A DNA stretch of 64,000 nt from the NCBI GenBank assembly GCA_028023455.1, contig JAQFVV010006270.1, positions 4,804,834-4,868,833 of the forward strand, read 5' to 3'. This DNA comes from Epiperipatus broadwayi. Taxonomy: Eukaryota; Onychophora; Udeonychophora; Euonychophora; Peripatidae. The translations under genes and the position numbers were made by a program. Below are positions 34,458 through 43,929 of the stretch, in pieces. The notes beneath the pieces were generated by a model. That model worked only from the letters and a program-made list of their open reading frames with translations, ran no database searches and was not told where the DNA came from. How positions within the stretch are numbered: the first letter of the stretch is position 1; every line of letters starts with the position of its first letter.

Positions 34458-34995
34458 ATATTCATGTCTTTCCAAGATGCTTAAGATTTGCCTATTTAAT
34501 TGCATTTAGGTATGAAGATAAGATAACCATTCTTTTCTTTTTAAAGTGATTATCTTGTAACTTGAATCAAGGGTGAACTTATATTTAACATTGTTAATCA
34601 AATGTTGTAGTATGGTGCATGTATGGAGATTCGATTACTATCTCTTCAGAATTACAGCTTGACATTGCTCTAATAAAAGTTTCTTGAGTATTTACTATAA
34701 AATATTTGAAAATTCAAATGGAATAATATATTATGAATATAAAAATATAAAGTGACTTAAACAATAGCAAAAAAAAAACTCCTTTTCATTATCATTTAGA
34801 ATTGGCATTGTTTTAACAGTTTAATACTCAACTTTTTTTATGTTTATAAATTGCAAATATCAATGTGATCTAGTTTTTAATTATTTTTAATTTCTCCCAA
34901 ATTATTTGCTAAATTCTTACATTTTTAGTAGATAATTATATAAATTATTGTATTGGTTAAGTTATTATTATCATTACTATTTCCATTATTTAAAC

Positions 34996-35105
34996 TTTTT
35001 TTTTCATGTGTCATAGCATCGGCCGGGAGGCGAACCCACAACCGTCTGCAACCAACTATTTGCTTGCAAGGTGCTGCGATGACCGCTCGGCTAACAACGC
35101 TTGAC
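34996..35105 (-). mobile_element. tRNA-derived SINE family A, copy 3
   Basis: On minus: GTCAAGCGTTGTTAGCCGAG, box A-like sequence, CCTTGCAAGC, box B-like GGGTTCGCCTCCC, CGATGCTATGACACATG and an A tail (T run on plus). TSD TATTTAAAC at 34987-34995 and 35106-35114. This copy keeps the best box B. Confidence 0.82.
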
Positions 35106-35114
35106 TATTTAAAC

Positions 35115-35755
35115 ATTTTCAAACGAATGACCATCATTATTACGTTTATCTTTATTTAAATTATTAAAAGACTTTTTATAGTTTTCTTTTTTATAAATTA
35201 ATTGACAATTTAAATTATAATTGTGTTTCTATTTAATTTTGCAAAATATTATTAATAGCAATATACAAATACATTTTTATTAAACTTTATACCCAGATAT
35301 AATTTCATTTTATTATTACTTTTATTTATACTCTTTCTATTTTTATTATTAATAATGTAATGAATATATTTATTAATTATTCCATAAGGAAATTGGCTCT
35401 TTTTTTTCACAATATTTACCTCATATTCTAAAATTGTTTTTTTAAACAAACATTTTTTGCTTATTTAAATTTTATTCTTTATATTAACTTCTGAATTTTA
35501 ATTTGTAAAGCAATCATGAAACATATTTCTTCAATAGACTTAACTCAATGCATATTCAATTAAGTACAATTTTTTTTGTAAGTTTTATACCTTAAAATTT
35601 ATATTATTATTAACTTCCTCCTTAATTTTAAAAATAGTATTATTCCTATTATTAATTTTTTCTCTTTTAAAGGAAATAAATTATAAGAAATTTTATAATG
35701 ACATTGATAATAGAACCAATATTGTTTTTAAAATTGAAGAGAACGTTGATGTAAA
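35115..35755. other. AT-rich DNA, no gene recognised
   Basis: Nothing supportable. Confidence 0.5.
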
Positions 35756-35761
35756 TTTTAT

Positions 35762-35860
35762 GTCAAGGGTTGGTGGTCGAGAGGTCAGCACAGCTGCCTT
35801 ACAAGCAGTTGTCCCAAGTTAGCGGGTTCGCTTCCTGGCCGATGCTATGACACATGAAAA
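35762..35860 (+). mobile_element. tRNA-derived SINE family A, copy 4
   Basis: GTCAAGGGTTGGTGGTCGAG, GGTCAGCACAGC, anticodon-arm-like CTGCCTTACAAGCAG, box B-like GGGTTCGCTTCC, GATGCTATGACACATG and a short A tail. The flanks are AT-rich and give only an approximate target duplication (TAAATTTTAT and TAAATTATAAT). Confidence 0.78.
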
Positions 35861-35869
35861 TATATATAA

Positions 35870-36325
35870 ATTATAATAGTCAAAAAAGCAAGTCATATAT
35901 AATGTGACACTACTTTTATAAGCTTACAAATTAAAATTCCGATAGTGACATAAAGCACCAAATTAAAACATTAATAATTAAAACAGCAAAAAATATTTGT
36001 TCAAATAAATAAATTTTAAAGTATGAAGTTAATGTAATTAAAAAAACCCAGCTAATTTAAATGGATTATCTTATAGAATAACTAATAAATACATTGATTA
36101 CATTATTAATGCTAAAAATAGTAAAATTAGAAATAAAAAACGTTTAAAAAAATTAGATATAAAGATTAATTGTTAAATTTTGAATTATAGGTGTCAAACC
36201 TATTCCACCCACAACTTTGACACCAACCACTCCAGAAAAATATAATAATGATTATCACTAATCATTTATTAAATTAGAGATTATCTCTAGCCCAGATATA
36301 AACTTTAAATCTCAGTTGAAGATTA
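35870..36325. other. AT-rich DNA, no gene recognised
   Basis: Nothing supportable. Confidence 0.45.
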
Positions 36326-36328
36326 ATA

Positions 36329-37534
36329 TACACTGGGTCTTTTTTTACGCGGACTTATTTAACACAATTTTGAAGTTATGCGATTCGTCTTTCACCGGAA
36401 GTCGAAGTCCGATAATGCACTATTACTTTAAATAATAAATTTTGTGCACTTACATTATATTGAAAGTAATAGCACATTATTGGAACTCGACTTTCATCTT
36501 AGTAATTTCAATATTTTCAGTGCTTTATAATAGTAAGATTTTATGCAATAATGAAATTAAAATCATGATTTCCACATTTTATGTATACACACATTAAATT
36601 TTACAAGATTATAATATAAATTTGTTCAAACATTGTGCGTGTTAATTTTGCATTTTAAATCACATTCTGTTTTTGCTTTTTAAAAAAAAACGTAATCAAT
36701 TATTAATCATTTAGTGTCCACAAGTTTATTTTTAAAAGGTCAGTAATAGCAGTGGGCACAATTAAAAATTAAAATCTGATTTTTAATTGTAATTAACAAT
36801 TTAAAAATTACTTACGGGCGACTTGAAATTAATGTGATGTAAAACAAAATTTGATTTTTAAACGGAATTGAAAATTAAAGACAAAAATAAGAATTTAATT
36901 TTTAGTTGTTAGTTTTAATTAAATTTCTCCCAGCAGTTGTGAATAAATGTCTTTTTATTATCATAAGTCTAAGTTCATAAACAATTAATAAAATCATTGT
37001 CATTGTCAACAGAAAACCATTAACACAACATGAGAGTGAACTTTGTGCTAGTTGTATTTCCTCTTGTGAGAATAATTGCTGAGATATTTTTGACTTCGTT
37101 TAAAGAGAAGCCAAATACATCACATCACATGAGAATCTGATTTTTTACTAGTTTGCAAACGAACGTCTTTTTGGGCAAATAGCGATAATAATTAAAACTT
37201 GTATAAAAAAATTTAAATTACTGTACTGTAAATTATGCATAAAAATATATTATTTTGAATAAAATTAAATATTATAGTTAAAAAAAGTTTGTCTTGTATC
37301 ATTTTTTTTCAAATTTGAAATTTTTTATTAGTCATATTTTATTTCGTTATTTTTTTTTTTTTTGCATGAATTTTAAAGTAATTTTACATTGGTGCTTTGC
37401 TTTTACGCGAATTTTGAAAAATCACAGACCGCCTCCCCCCTTTTTCAATGTAAGTTACGTCTATTTTTGCGTGATTTCATTTGCACGTGTTTTCTGAGGA
37501 ACCTATCTATCACGTAAAATGAGACCCAGGTGTA
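36329..37534. mobile_element. Candidate DNA transposon with ~22 bp TIRs
   Basis: The left end TACACTGGGTCTTTTTTTAC and the complement of the right end TACACCTGGGTCTCATTTTA match after a one-base gap. TA or TATA flanks both ends. ACGCG-containing blocks recur inside (near 36348 and 37405). The 1.2 kb interior carries no transposase, so it would be non-autonomous. A smaller inverted repeat at 36403-36495 (blocks GATAATGCACTATTACTTT and complement) lies inside. Superfamily not assigned. Confidence 0.55.
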
Positions 37535-37724
37535 TAAATATTGGTAGAGTACTTACGTATTAGTCTGGTGGTGATGAAAATTTCTGGCACAAATAAATAT
37601 ATAAATAAAGACCAAATTAAACACATTTACAATCTTCTAAAAAGAAAAAGAATTATTTTTTAAAGTGAATATTAGATAATATTCCAATTAGAAAAAAGTT
37701 GTTAGTCAAAATGTTGGTTTTACT

Positions 37725-37868
37725 GTTAATTTTAAGATTTAAAGTATGCTGTTGTTTTGTAAAAAAGTTCTGGAATGATTAATCGATCATCTTTGCTGCT
37801 AATTTTAAGATTTAAAGTATGCTGTTGGGTTGTAAAAAAGTTCTGGAGAGATTTATCGATCATCTGGA
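37725..37868 (+). repeat. Tandem duplication, ~72 bp unit
   Basis: TAATTTTAAGATTTAAAGTA followed by TGCTGTTG, TTGTAAAAAAGTTCTGGA and ATCGATCATC occurs twice in a row (from about 37727 and 37799) with a few differences. No coding meaning seen. Confidence 0.85.
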
Positions 37869-37869
37869 A

Positions 37870-39200
37870 AAAATGTTTACATGTGATTTATAATCCAGTT
37901 TTAATTCCTGCCAAGTGAATTTTTTGAATAAAAAATATTTTGTAGCCAGCAAAAATGATTTAAATTTGGTAATTTCCCACTACCAAGAACTATGCAATCA
38001 TCCACCGCTTTCAAAAGATGATCATACACTGGAATAACTACTTGCAAAAAGTTTGTGCATGTAGTATGTTATCCCCCCAAAAATGCAAAATCTCCAAAAG
38101 TAATGGCTTGCAAGCTGTCAGATATGAACATTTTTAAATAAATCATAGTTACACGTTCATTTGCATTTCTTATGATATAAAAAACTTCAGTCCATCCCAG
38201 TGATTGCAAGAAGCCATCTTTTGCTTTTTTTTTATTGGAATAAATGCAAATTGCTAAATATTTAGTTGTTGCAATATCACTTCTTGCCAAAAAAATGTAA
38301 ACACATGTTCATTTATTTCCAGTAAACAAAGTTATAAGTCACCATTTTGTATGAATCAGTTATAAAAATTGATGGATTAAGTATGTCAGGAGATCCAGTG
38401 CAAACGTTATTTTACGAGATCACAAAATTAAAAAGTTAACAGTTGAACTAATATGTAAATACCATTGTTATTAATAATATTTTAGAAAAATCAAATGATT
38501 TAAACTGTCAATTTGTTTATACATATATAAAAGAATAAAATCTACAAAACAATATTTTTAATAATTTAAATAAATGTAATAATAATATTACTTTCGATAA
38601 GTATATAAACAATAGAAATAATAATGGTAATAGGTTAAACTGTATGCTAGGAAATTATATGCAAAGAATATAGGAATTTCAGAATTAAAACAAATTATTT
38701 AGAAAAGAATAAGCTAAAAATAAATTTATAACAACATTACAGTAACAAAAATTCAGCAATTTATAAAAGATAAAAATAATACGAAACATTAAATAGTTAA
38801 AGTTTGTTACTATTTGCAGATAAAGAACTATAAAGGAAAAATTGCATATTAAAAAGTTAAAGCCAACTCTAAATGAGCATGGAAAGAATATTACTTTGTT
38901 TTAATTGATTAAGCTAATTTATACACTCTAGAGAAGAAAGATACTTACAAAAACAATTTTGCTACATTTAAAATATTTTGTTAATAAATTTGGTAAAATC
39001 TTTGAAGGTATTGGGGGGTGGGGGTGGATTAATAAATTAATTAAATATTTGGTAATTTTGAGATTTAATTTTTTTGAGTTTTGATTTTAAGATAATTGTT
39101 ATTAGATATTATCTAACTTTATTTATTATATAAAATTATTTTACATGTTGAAATCATTATTTAAATACTGTATTTTTTTAAAGATAATTTATATATGGAT
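37870..39200. other. No supportable gene
   Basis: A 73-codon minus frame (38069-38290) has somewhat balanced composition but no recognisable motif. The rest is low-complexity AT DNA with a G-rich patch at about 39012-39025. Confidence 0.4.
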
Positions 39201-39348
39201 GTGTACATATACATATATTGCATTTTCGATCTCTTGTTACTCCCAACCTACATCTCTCCATACTTCTTTGAGTGATCTGAAGTCTCTGTATTGCTCTTCT
39301 TAAGTGTCCAAGTCTCAGATCCATAAGTAAGAACTGATAAAACACATT

Positions 39349-40191
39349 GGTACTGTGGTATTAGAGCTGCGACATGAAGAATTATAATCATTTAATCATT
39401 AAATTAATTAAGTTATTAAATCAAAAACATATTTTAAAATCTACATTAAAAAAACCAATTTAACAAAAACAATACGAAAAGCATTAATGTGAAGAATAGT
39501 TAAAATGCGTGTTTAAATCAAATTGAGTGTGTGTTTGCACGTGCATATTCTGCATAATCTATTTTAATACATTGTACAGGCTTACACCTGCATTTATATA
39601 TGTAATATATACGGAATTCGAACTCAGACTTTCACACGACCTACAACTCTCAGTGCCATCTTATATTGCTGACTCACCTGATCACACACATGTTGAAAAG
39701 ATAAATAATCACCAATAGACGTATTTTGTGCTGAACCAGCACTCAGCAGTTGGTTCAGATTACCATCTTCACACATATATACAAATAGTACTCAGCTTTA
39801 TATTAGGATAACCAATCTTCATACTTTAATGAATGCTGGTTTAGCACAAAATACATATATTGGTGATTATTTATCTTTTCAACATGTATGTGGTAGTTCG
39901 TGTGAAAGTCTGAGTTCGAATCCCGCATATATTACATATATAAATGCAGGTGTAAGCCTGCACAATGTATTAAAATAGATTATGCAGAATATGCACGTGC
40001 AAACACACACTCAATTTGATTTAAACACGCATTTTAACTATTCTTCACATTAATGCTTTTCGTATTTTTTTTTTTGTTAAATTGTTTTTTTTTAATGTAA
40101 ATTTTAAAATATGTTTTTGATTTAATAACCTAATTAATTTATGATTAAACGATTATAATTCTTCATGTCACAGCTCTAATACCACAGTACC
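39349..40191. mobile_element. 843 bp foldback DNA transposon with ~390 bp arms and 8 bp TSD
   Basis: The left arm begins GGTACTGTGGTATTAGAGCT and the right arm ends with its exact complement. The arms stay near-complementary for most of the element, leaving a spacer of roughly 80 bp near 39750-39830. The 8 bp flanks AACACATT (39341-39348) and AACACGTT (40192-40199) are target duplications differing by one CpG-type transition. It lies inside the LINE A copy, so it inserted later. An 8 bp TSD with very long TIRs would fit a non-autonomous hAT or Merlin-type element. No transposase. Confidence 0.8.
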
Positions 40192-40199
40192 AACACGTT

Positions 40200-40422
40200 T
40201 ATTAAAAACTTTCCTTTTCAAACCCATAGGCATATTTTCTTTTACTATCAATGTATTTCTACCACAAGCACTGCAACCAAGTTTAATTCTATGATTAATT
40301 TCATCCAGTATATTTTCATGTGTATTAATAATCTGACCAAGGTATTTGTAACTGTTAACTTCTTCTAATTCATCGTAATCAATCTTTTTCATATTTTGAA
40401 TAGCAGGTATAAGTGACCTCAT
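40200..40422 (-). pseudogene. LINE A reverse transcriptase C-terminal fragment, inverted part
   Basis: Minus frame: KIDYDELEEVNSYKYLGQII, INHRIKLGCSACGR, GLKRKVFNKR. YKYLG and the I-x2-RI block are characteristic of the region after the reverse transcriptase catalytic core in RTE/R1-type LINE proteins. The frame continues across the foldback insertion into 39215-39340 (VLTYGSETW, QRSMERC). Non-functional fragment. Confidence 0.8.
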
Positions 40423-40681
40423 TGAAAAAATTAAAAGATTGAAGTTGGGCTGAACATATTGCTAGAAGAGATGATAATAGAGGGACAATTGAAATCTTAA
40501 ACTGAATTCCAAGAGATTGTAAAAAAAAAAACAGAAAGAGACCACATATGAGGTGGATGGATGCAGTAAGAAAGTGTGCAGGGGTGATGTGGAGAAGAGA
40601 AGATAAAGATCGGAGAAGATGGAGTGAAGTTGGAGAGACCTTCATCCTGCAGCAGATTGATAATGGTTGATGATGATGATG
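40412..40681 (+). pseudogene. LINE A C-terminal fragment and 3' tail
   Basis: Plus frame, with frameshifts: DLIEKIKRLK, HIARRDDNRGTIEI, RKRPHMRWMDAVRKCAG, FILQQIDNG, followed by (TGA)n. This aligns throughout with the C-terminus of the copy at 51922-52383. Confidence 0.8.
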
Positions 40682-40754
40682 ACATATACATGTATTTACA
40701 TATATATTTCTGTATTTCATTTACATATTTGATTATTTTATACTCTAACATGAT

Positions 40755-40990
40755 TATTTTACACTATAACAGTACAGACTCTGGGGTGAACCTGGAGTGA
40801 TGGCACTCAACATCAACCGCAGTTATTACAAAATTTAAATACAAATGAATGTGAGCAGTAAGTCCACCAGCATTACACAATAATAATAATCATTCACCAT
40901 CATGAATGATCAACAATGAAAATAAATCAGCAGAAAAAGGAGTCTACTATAGACCAGGCTAATTATTTAGCCCTTGCTAGCTTGAAGCAG
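40755..40990. repeat. Dispersed repeat (family D), copy 2
   Basis: Shares CATCATGAATGATC, AATAAATCA, AGACCAGGCTAA and TTGCTAGCTTG with 20880-21060 in the same order. No coding meaning. Confidence 0.55.
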
Positions 40991-40994
40991 CTAC

Positions 40995-41720
40995 AATAGC
41001 CACAAAGCTGTGGGATCTCATATTAAGCATATCTTAGTAGATGAATTCTAAATATTTTGTAAAATCCTGGAATGAGTCTACATATAGCAATTTGGATAGT
41101 ACCGTGTTAGTGTTAATTAATCACAAATAATTTAGGTCGAATATATAAAATAAAAAATTTTCTAGCCTATTCTTTTCAGCTCTCTTCTAGGTTATTTAGT
41201 GCTGATACCATTCCACATATAAAGAAAAAAATAAAATTAAAAGAATGTAATTTAAGTAAATTTTTCAAAGTGAAACTATTTTGTCATCAAGAGGGTGGTT
41301 TCTTCCACCCCACTCCTAATCCTAAAAGACAACTAATTCTGTGTGAAGTCAACTTACTAAAATAAATGAAAAAAAGGTGATATAATTTTAGACATTTTCT
41401 GATACGAAACTTTGTGAAATTGTCTGTCTCAATACACTTTTGCCAAAATAGTGTCATTAGCTCAGCAATTACGTAATTAACATATATTTCATATTTACAC
41501 TTAGGTTAATATTTATTATACTGATGCTAAGTAGAAATTTAGAATAAATTTAAGATAGGTCTAACTAGTTCATTCATTTGAAATTTCTATGTGAATCAAA
41601 TTTAATGAACACTTAGTTATTTATTATTAACATAAAAAAATTTTAAAAACTTTTTTTAACTTTATTAAAGACATTTTTTCCAATTATAATCAATAATTTA
41701 CCTTCCTATATTTTTTTACA
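40995..41720. other. AT-rich DNA, no gene recognised
   Basis: Nothing supportable. Confidence 0.5.
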
Positions 41721-41724
41721 GTAA

Positions 41725-41970
41725 CAATCTCTCCATACAGAAATGCCACTCAGTGCAAGCCAGAGTAATCAACAAATGTAAGAAGGTTTGTGTATAAAAT
41801 TCTTATCTAGTGTCTATTCATTCAATATAACCAGACTTGTTTCTAGCTTGTGGCATTCATCAGTGAAAAGTGATCTGAAAGCACTGCATCTAGATTTTAG
41901 AATCCATATAATCCTTCAGCAGTCATAGTTTACCTATTTAGTTATCTATAAAGCACTATTATATTAAGAG
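41725..41970 (-). mobile_element. Hammerhead-ribozyme repeat, copy 6
   Basis: Minus-oriented copy: CTCTCCATACAGAAATGCCA, AGAGTAATCAAC, CTATTCATTCAATAT, the ribozyme 41822-41876, GCACTGCATCTAGATTTTAG, then CCTTCAGCAGTCAT. No target duplication could be identified. No protein. Confidence 0.75.
41822..41876 (-). ncRNA. Type I hammerhead motif, intact core, weak stem I
   Basis: On minus: TTTTCA, CTGATGA, ATGCCACAAGCTA, GAAAC-AA-GTC, TGGTTATATTGAA. CTGATGA, GAAA and GTC are intact. Stem I keeps only the first pairs next to the core. Confidence 0.55.
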
Positions 41971-42059
41971 TTTGCTATTGTATATGAATAGCTTACGTAA
42001 ATATAAGAAATAGTATTCACTTTCATCATCTATCTGTATTCTGATAAGACTATATAAAG

Positions 42060-42950
42060 AGAAACATTACCTTTAGCAGGCCAAAACATACGCGCTCTGG
42101 CAGAATAATTTCACTTTTTTCCTAATTTTGTTACATTTTCCCCTCTATAGTTGTAAAGTAGGTTCTTTGACAATATCTGTAGTTGTAAAGTTGGTACTTT
42201 GACAAAGTAATTATATATTTCCTATCTGGTATTTGAAATCCATTCAAAGAACTTGTGTGAGAATCGTCTTACTTCATGACTAACTTCAAAAAGGCTATGA
42301 CAGATATAAATTGTACAACACTTATCATGCCAGTAAATGAAATGTTAGATCTTCCAGATATTCAGGCAGAATCTTGGTATTCATGGCAGTTAATAAACAA
42401 ACATTGACTCTGGAATTGGCAATGACGTGGTTAGCAAGGGAGGCGGCTGCTAAGGAACAATATCCTATGTTAGCAGTATGGTGAACAGTGTTCACTGGTA
42501 AGATATGCTGAAAGTGCAGATGGTATTAGATGGCAATACAGATTATGTCAATGTGTTTGAAACATAAGCTAAAATGGCAATGTGATACCAGCAATGCTTT
42601 ATTTTCATCTTATCTGCAGGATTTTTCATTCAGGACTCTTTGCAATAGTGATCCCATTTTTTTGGAATTTATTAACTATGCATTGTAATTCAAAATTATT
42701 CCACCAGTGTGTATGTTTCAGCCTGCTAAAAGTAATGTTTACCAATATAAATGTAATGATGTTATTTTTATGAGACATTTTAGTGAAATTTTCAATTATA
42801 CTATTAATGGTCATAGAAATTCATATAATTTTTTCATCATAACACCCTCAACTTCATCCAACATTGACCAGGGAATAAAAACTATCATAGATATAAGAGG
42901 TAGAATGTGTGTATATATATATATATAAGTAATGTTCAAATCACCATCCC
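42060..42950. other. No supportable gene
   Basis: Overlapping short frames on both strands at 42582-42928 have no family signature. A (TA)n run lies near 42911-42926. Confidence 0.45.
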
Positions 42951-42991
42951 AAATGTTTTTTAGCAATGCCCTCCATGAATAAATATAAAGT

Positions 42992-43113
42992 TAAACCACT
43001 AAACATCACATGATCACCATATCTATATTAACACATAATTGTTGTAAACAATCCATTGATTACTCTGTTTGGCACAGGGTGGCACTACTGTATGGAGAGT
43101 TTTGCCTTTGTTT
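42992..43113 (+). mobile_element. Short hammerhead-family insertion with 14 bp TSD, copy 7
   Basis: A 122 bp insertion: left part TAAACCACTAAACATCACAT on minus orientation, right part CCATTGATTACTCTG to GGAGAGTTTTGCCTTTGTTT on plus. The ribozyme region itself is absent. AATAAATATAAAGT flanks it perfectly at 42978-42991 and 43114-43127. It shows that both the inverted left segment and the TSD are features of insertion, independent of length. Confidence 0.88.
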
Positions 43114-43419
43114 AATAAATATAAAGTCTGAACTTTAAGCAGCCAACTGAAAAGGAAATGTCATGATTTGACAACAACATCCTCTGTGAATAAATATAAA
43201 AGTTTAAACTTCAAACAGCACACCTCAAAAGGATAGAAAAGCACAGGACAGGAATTTTTTAAGCACTGTAATCTGCTAACTAAACTTTATAATAATTGAC
43301 ATAGAGAAGGTGAAAAATATGTCATTAAAACAGCTATATTGCAAGCTGAAAGTCATATATTTTATGCATCAAATACTGGCCACAGGCTGAATGTGACTAT
43401 AGTCATTGAAAAACTAAGG

Positions 43420-43738
43420 ATACCACAATATATAAGAACTGAACTGGATTAAGATCTGTATGACTATAGAGGCAAATTAGCTTAGATTAAAAACATTTAT
43501 GTTGTTTAATTTGGGCAGAAATCTTGATAGTAAAACATAGAAGTAAAGGATAAAAGCTGGAAGAAAGACACATTAGATTCTAAAGAACCAGTTATAATGT
43601 TCCAGTGTCTAATGTTCCTCACTGATGAAATCCATAAGCTTGAAACCAGTCTAAAGATTTTGGAGAGGAAAGCATAGGATAGGGATTGATTAATAACTAT
43701 CATCTGGCAGCTATCATGGCTCACTAAAGTTAACTTTA
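43420..43738 (+). mobile_element. Diverged hammerhead-ribozyme repeat, copy 8
   Basis: Family order is kept (GAACTGAACTGGATTAAGAT, TTAGCTTAGATTAAAAAC, ribozyme 43611-43663, CTATCATCTGGCAG), but the sequence is diverged from other copies, including at stem I. Either an older copy or another subfamily. Confidence 0.6.
43611..43663 (+). ncRNA. Hammerhead motif, intact core, diverged arms
   Basis: GTTCCTCA, CTGATGA, AATCCATAAGCTT, GAAAC-CA-GTC, TAAAGATTTTGGA. Catalytic bases are complete. Stem I is poorly supported beyond the first base pair. Confidence 0.55.
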
Positions 43739-43929
43739 ATTAAATGCATATAGTATGCTATTAAAAGAGTTAAGATGTTTATTTTTAATGATATATCCAT
43801 TTTATTCATATAAGTTTTGACAAAGTTATTCAGATTAATGAAATCAAAACAAATCTTTGCAATCTTAAAAATGGAAAGAAAGCATATCTAGAGATGTTTT
43901 AAAATGTTGTGTTTATATGATAGAATAAA

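Larger units (their letters stand above)
33530..34720. repeat. Inverted-plus-tandem array of repeat family E
   Basis: Three copies of one sequence lie minus, plus, plus: about 33530-33690 on minus, 33811-34130 on plus, and 34151-34720 on plus, the last interrupted by a hammerhead repeat. Shared blocks include GAATAATTTAATRTATTCA, GCATTTAGGTATRAAGATAA and ATTCTTTTCTTTTT-like sequence. The inverted-then-tandem layout is the same as in the hammerhead arrays, but I found no ribozyme core in this family. Confidence 0.65.
39215..40681. mobile_element. Twin-primed non-LTR retrotransposon (LINE A) with nested foldback
   Basis: A 5'-truncated LINE whose upstream part is inverted. Minus-strand coding sequence (40422 down to 39215, interrupted by a foldback at 39349-40191) precedes plus-strand coding sequence and the 3' tail (40412-40681). 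The 10 bp sequence ACATATACAT flanks the unit at 39205-39214 and 40682-40691. By comparison with the copy at 51921-52395, only about eight codons are missing at the break between the two segments. This is the classical twin-priming outcome. The 3' end is a short TGATGATGATGA microsatellite, as in the 51921 copy. Confidence 0.85.

Noticed and set aside
35005-35100. A possible functional tRNA gene
   Set aside because: The head is tRNA-like, but the element has TSDs, an A tail and four sister copies, so it is a SINE. Acceptor-stem pairing is not convincing.
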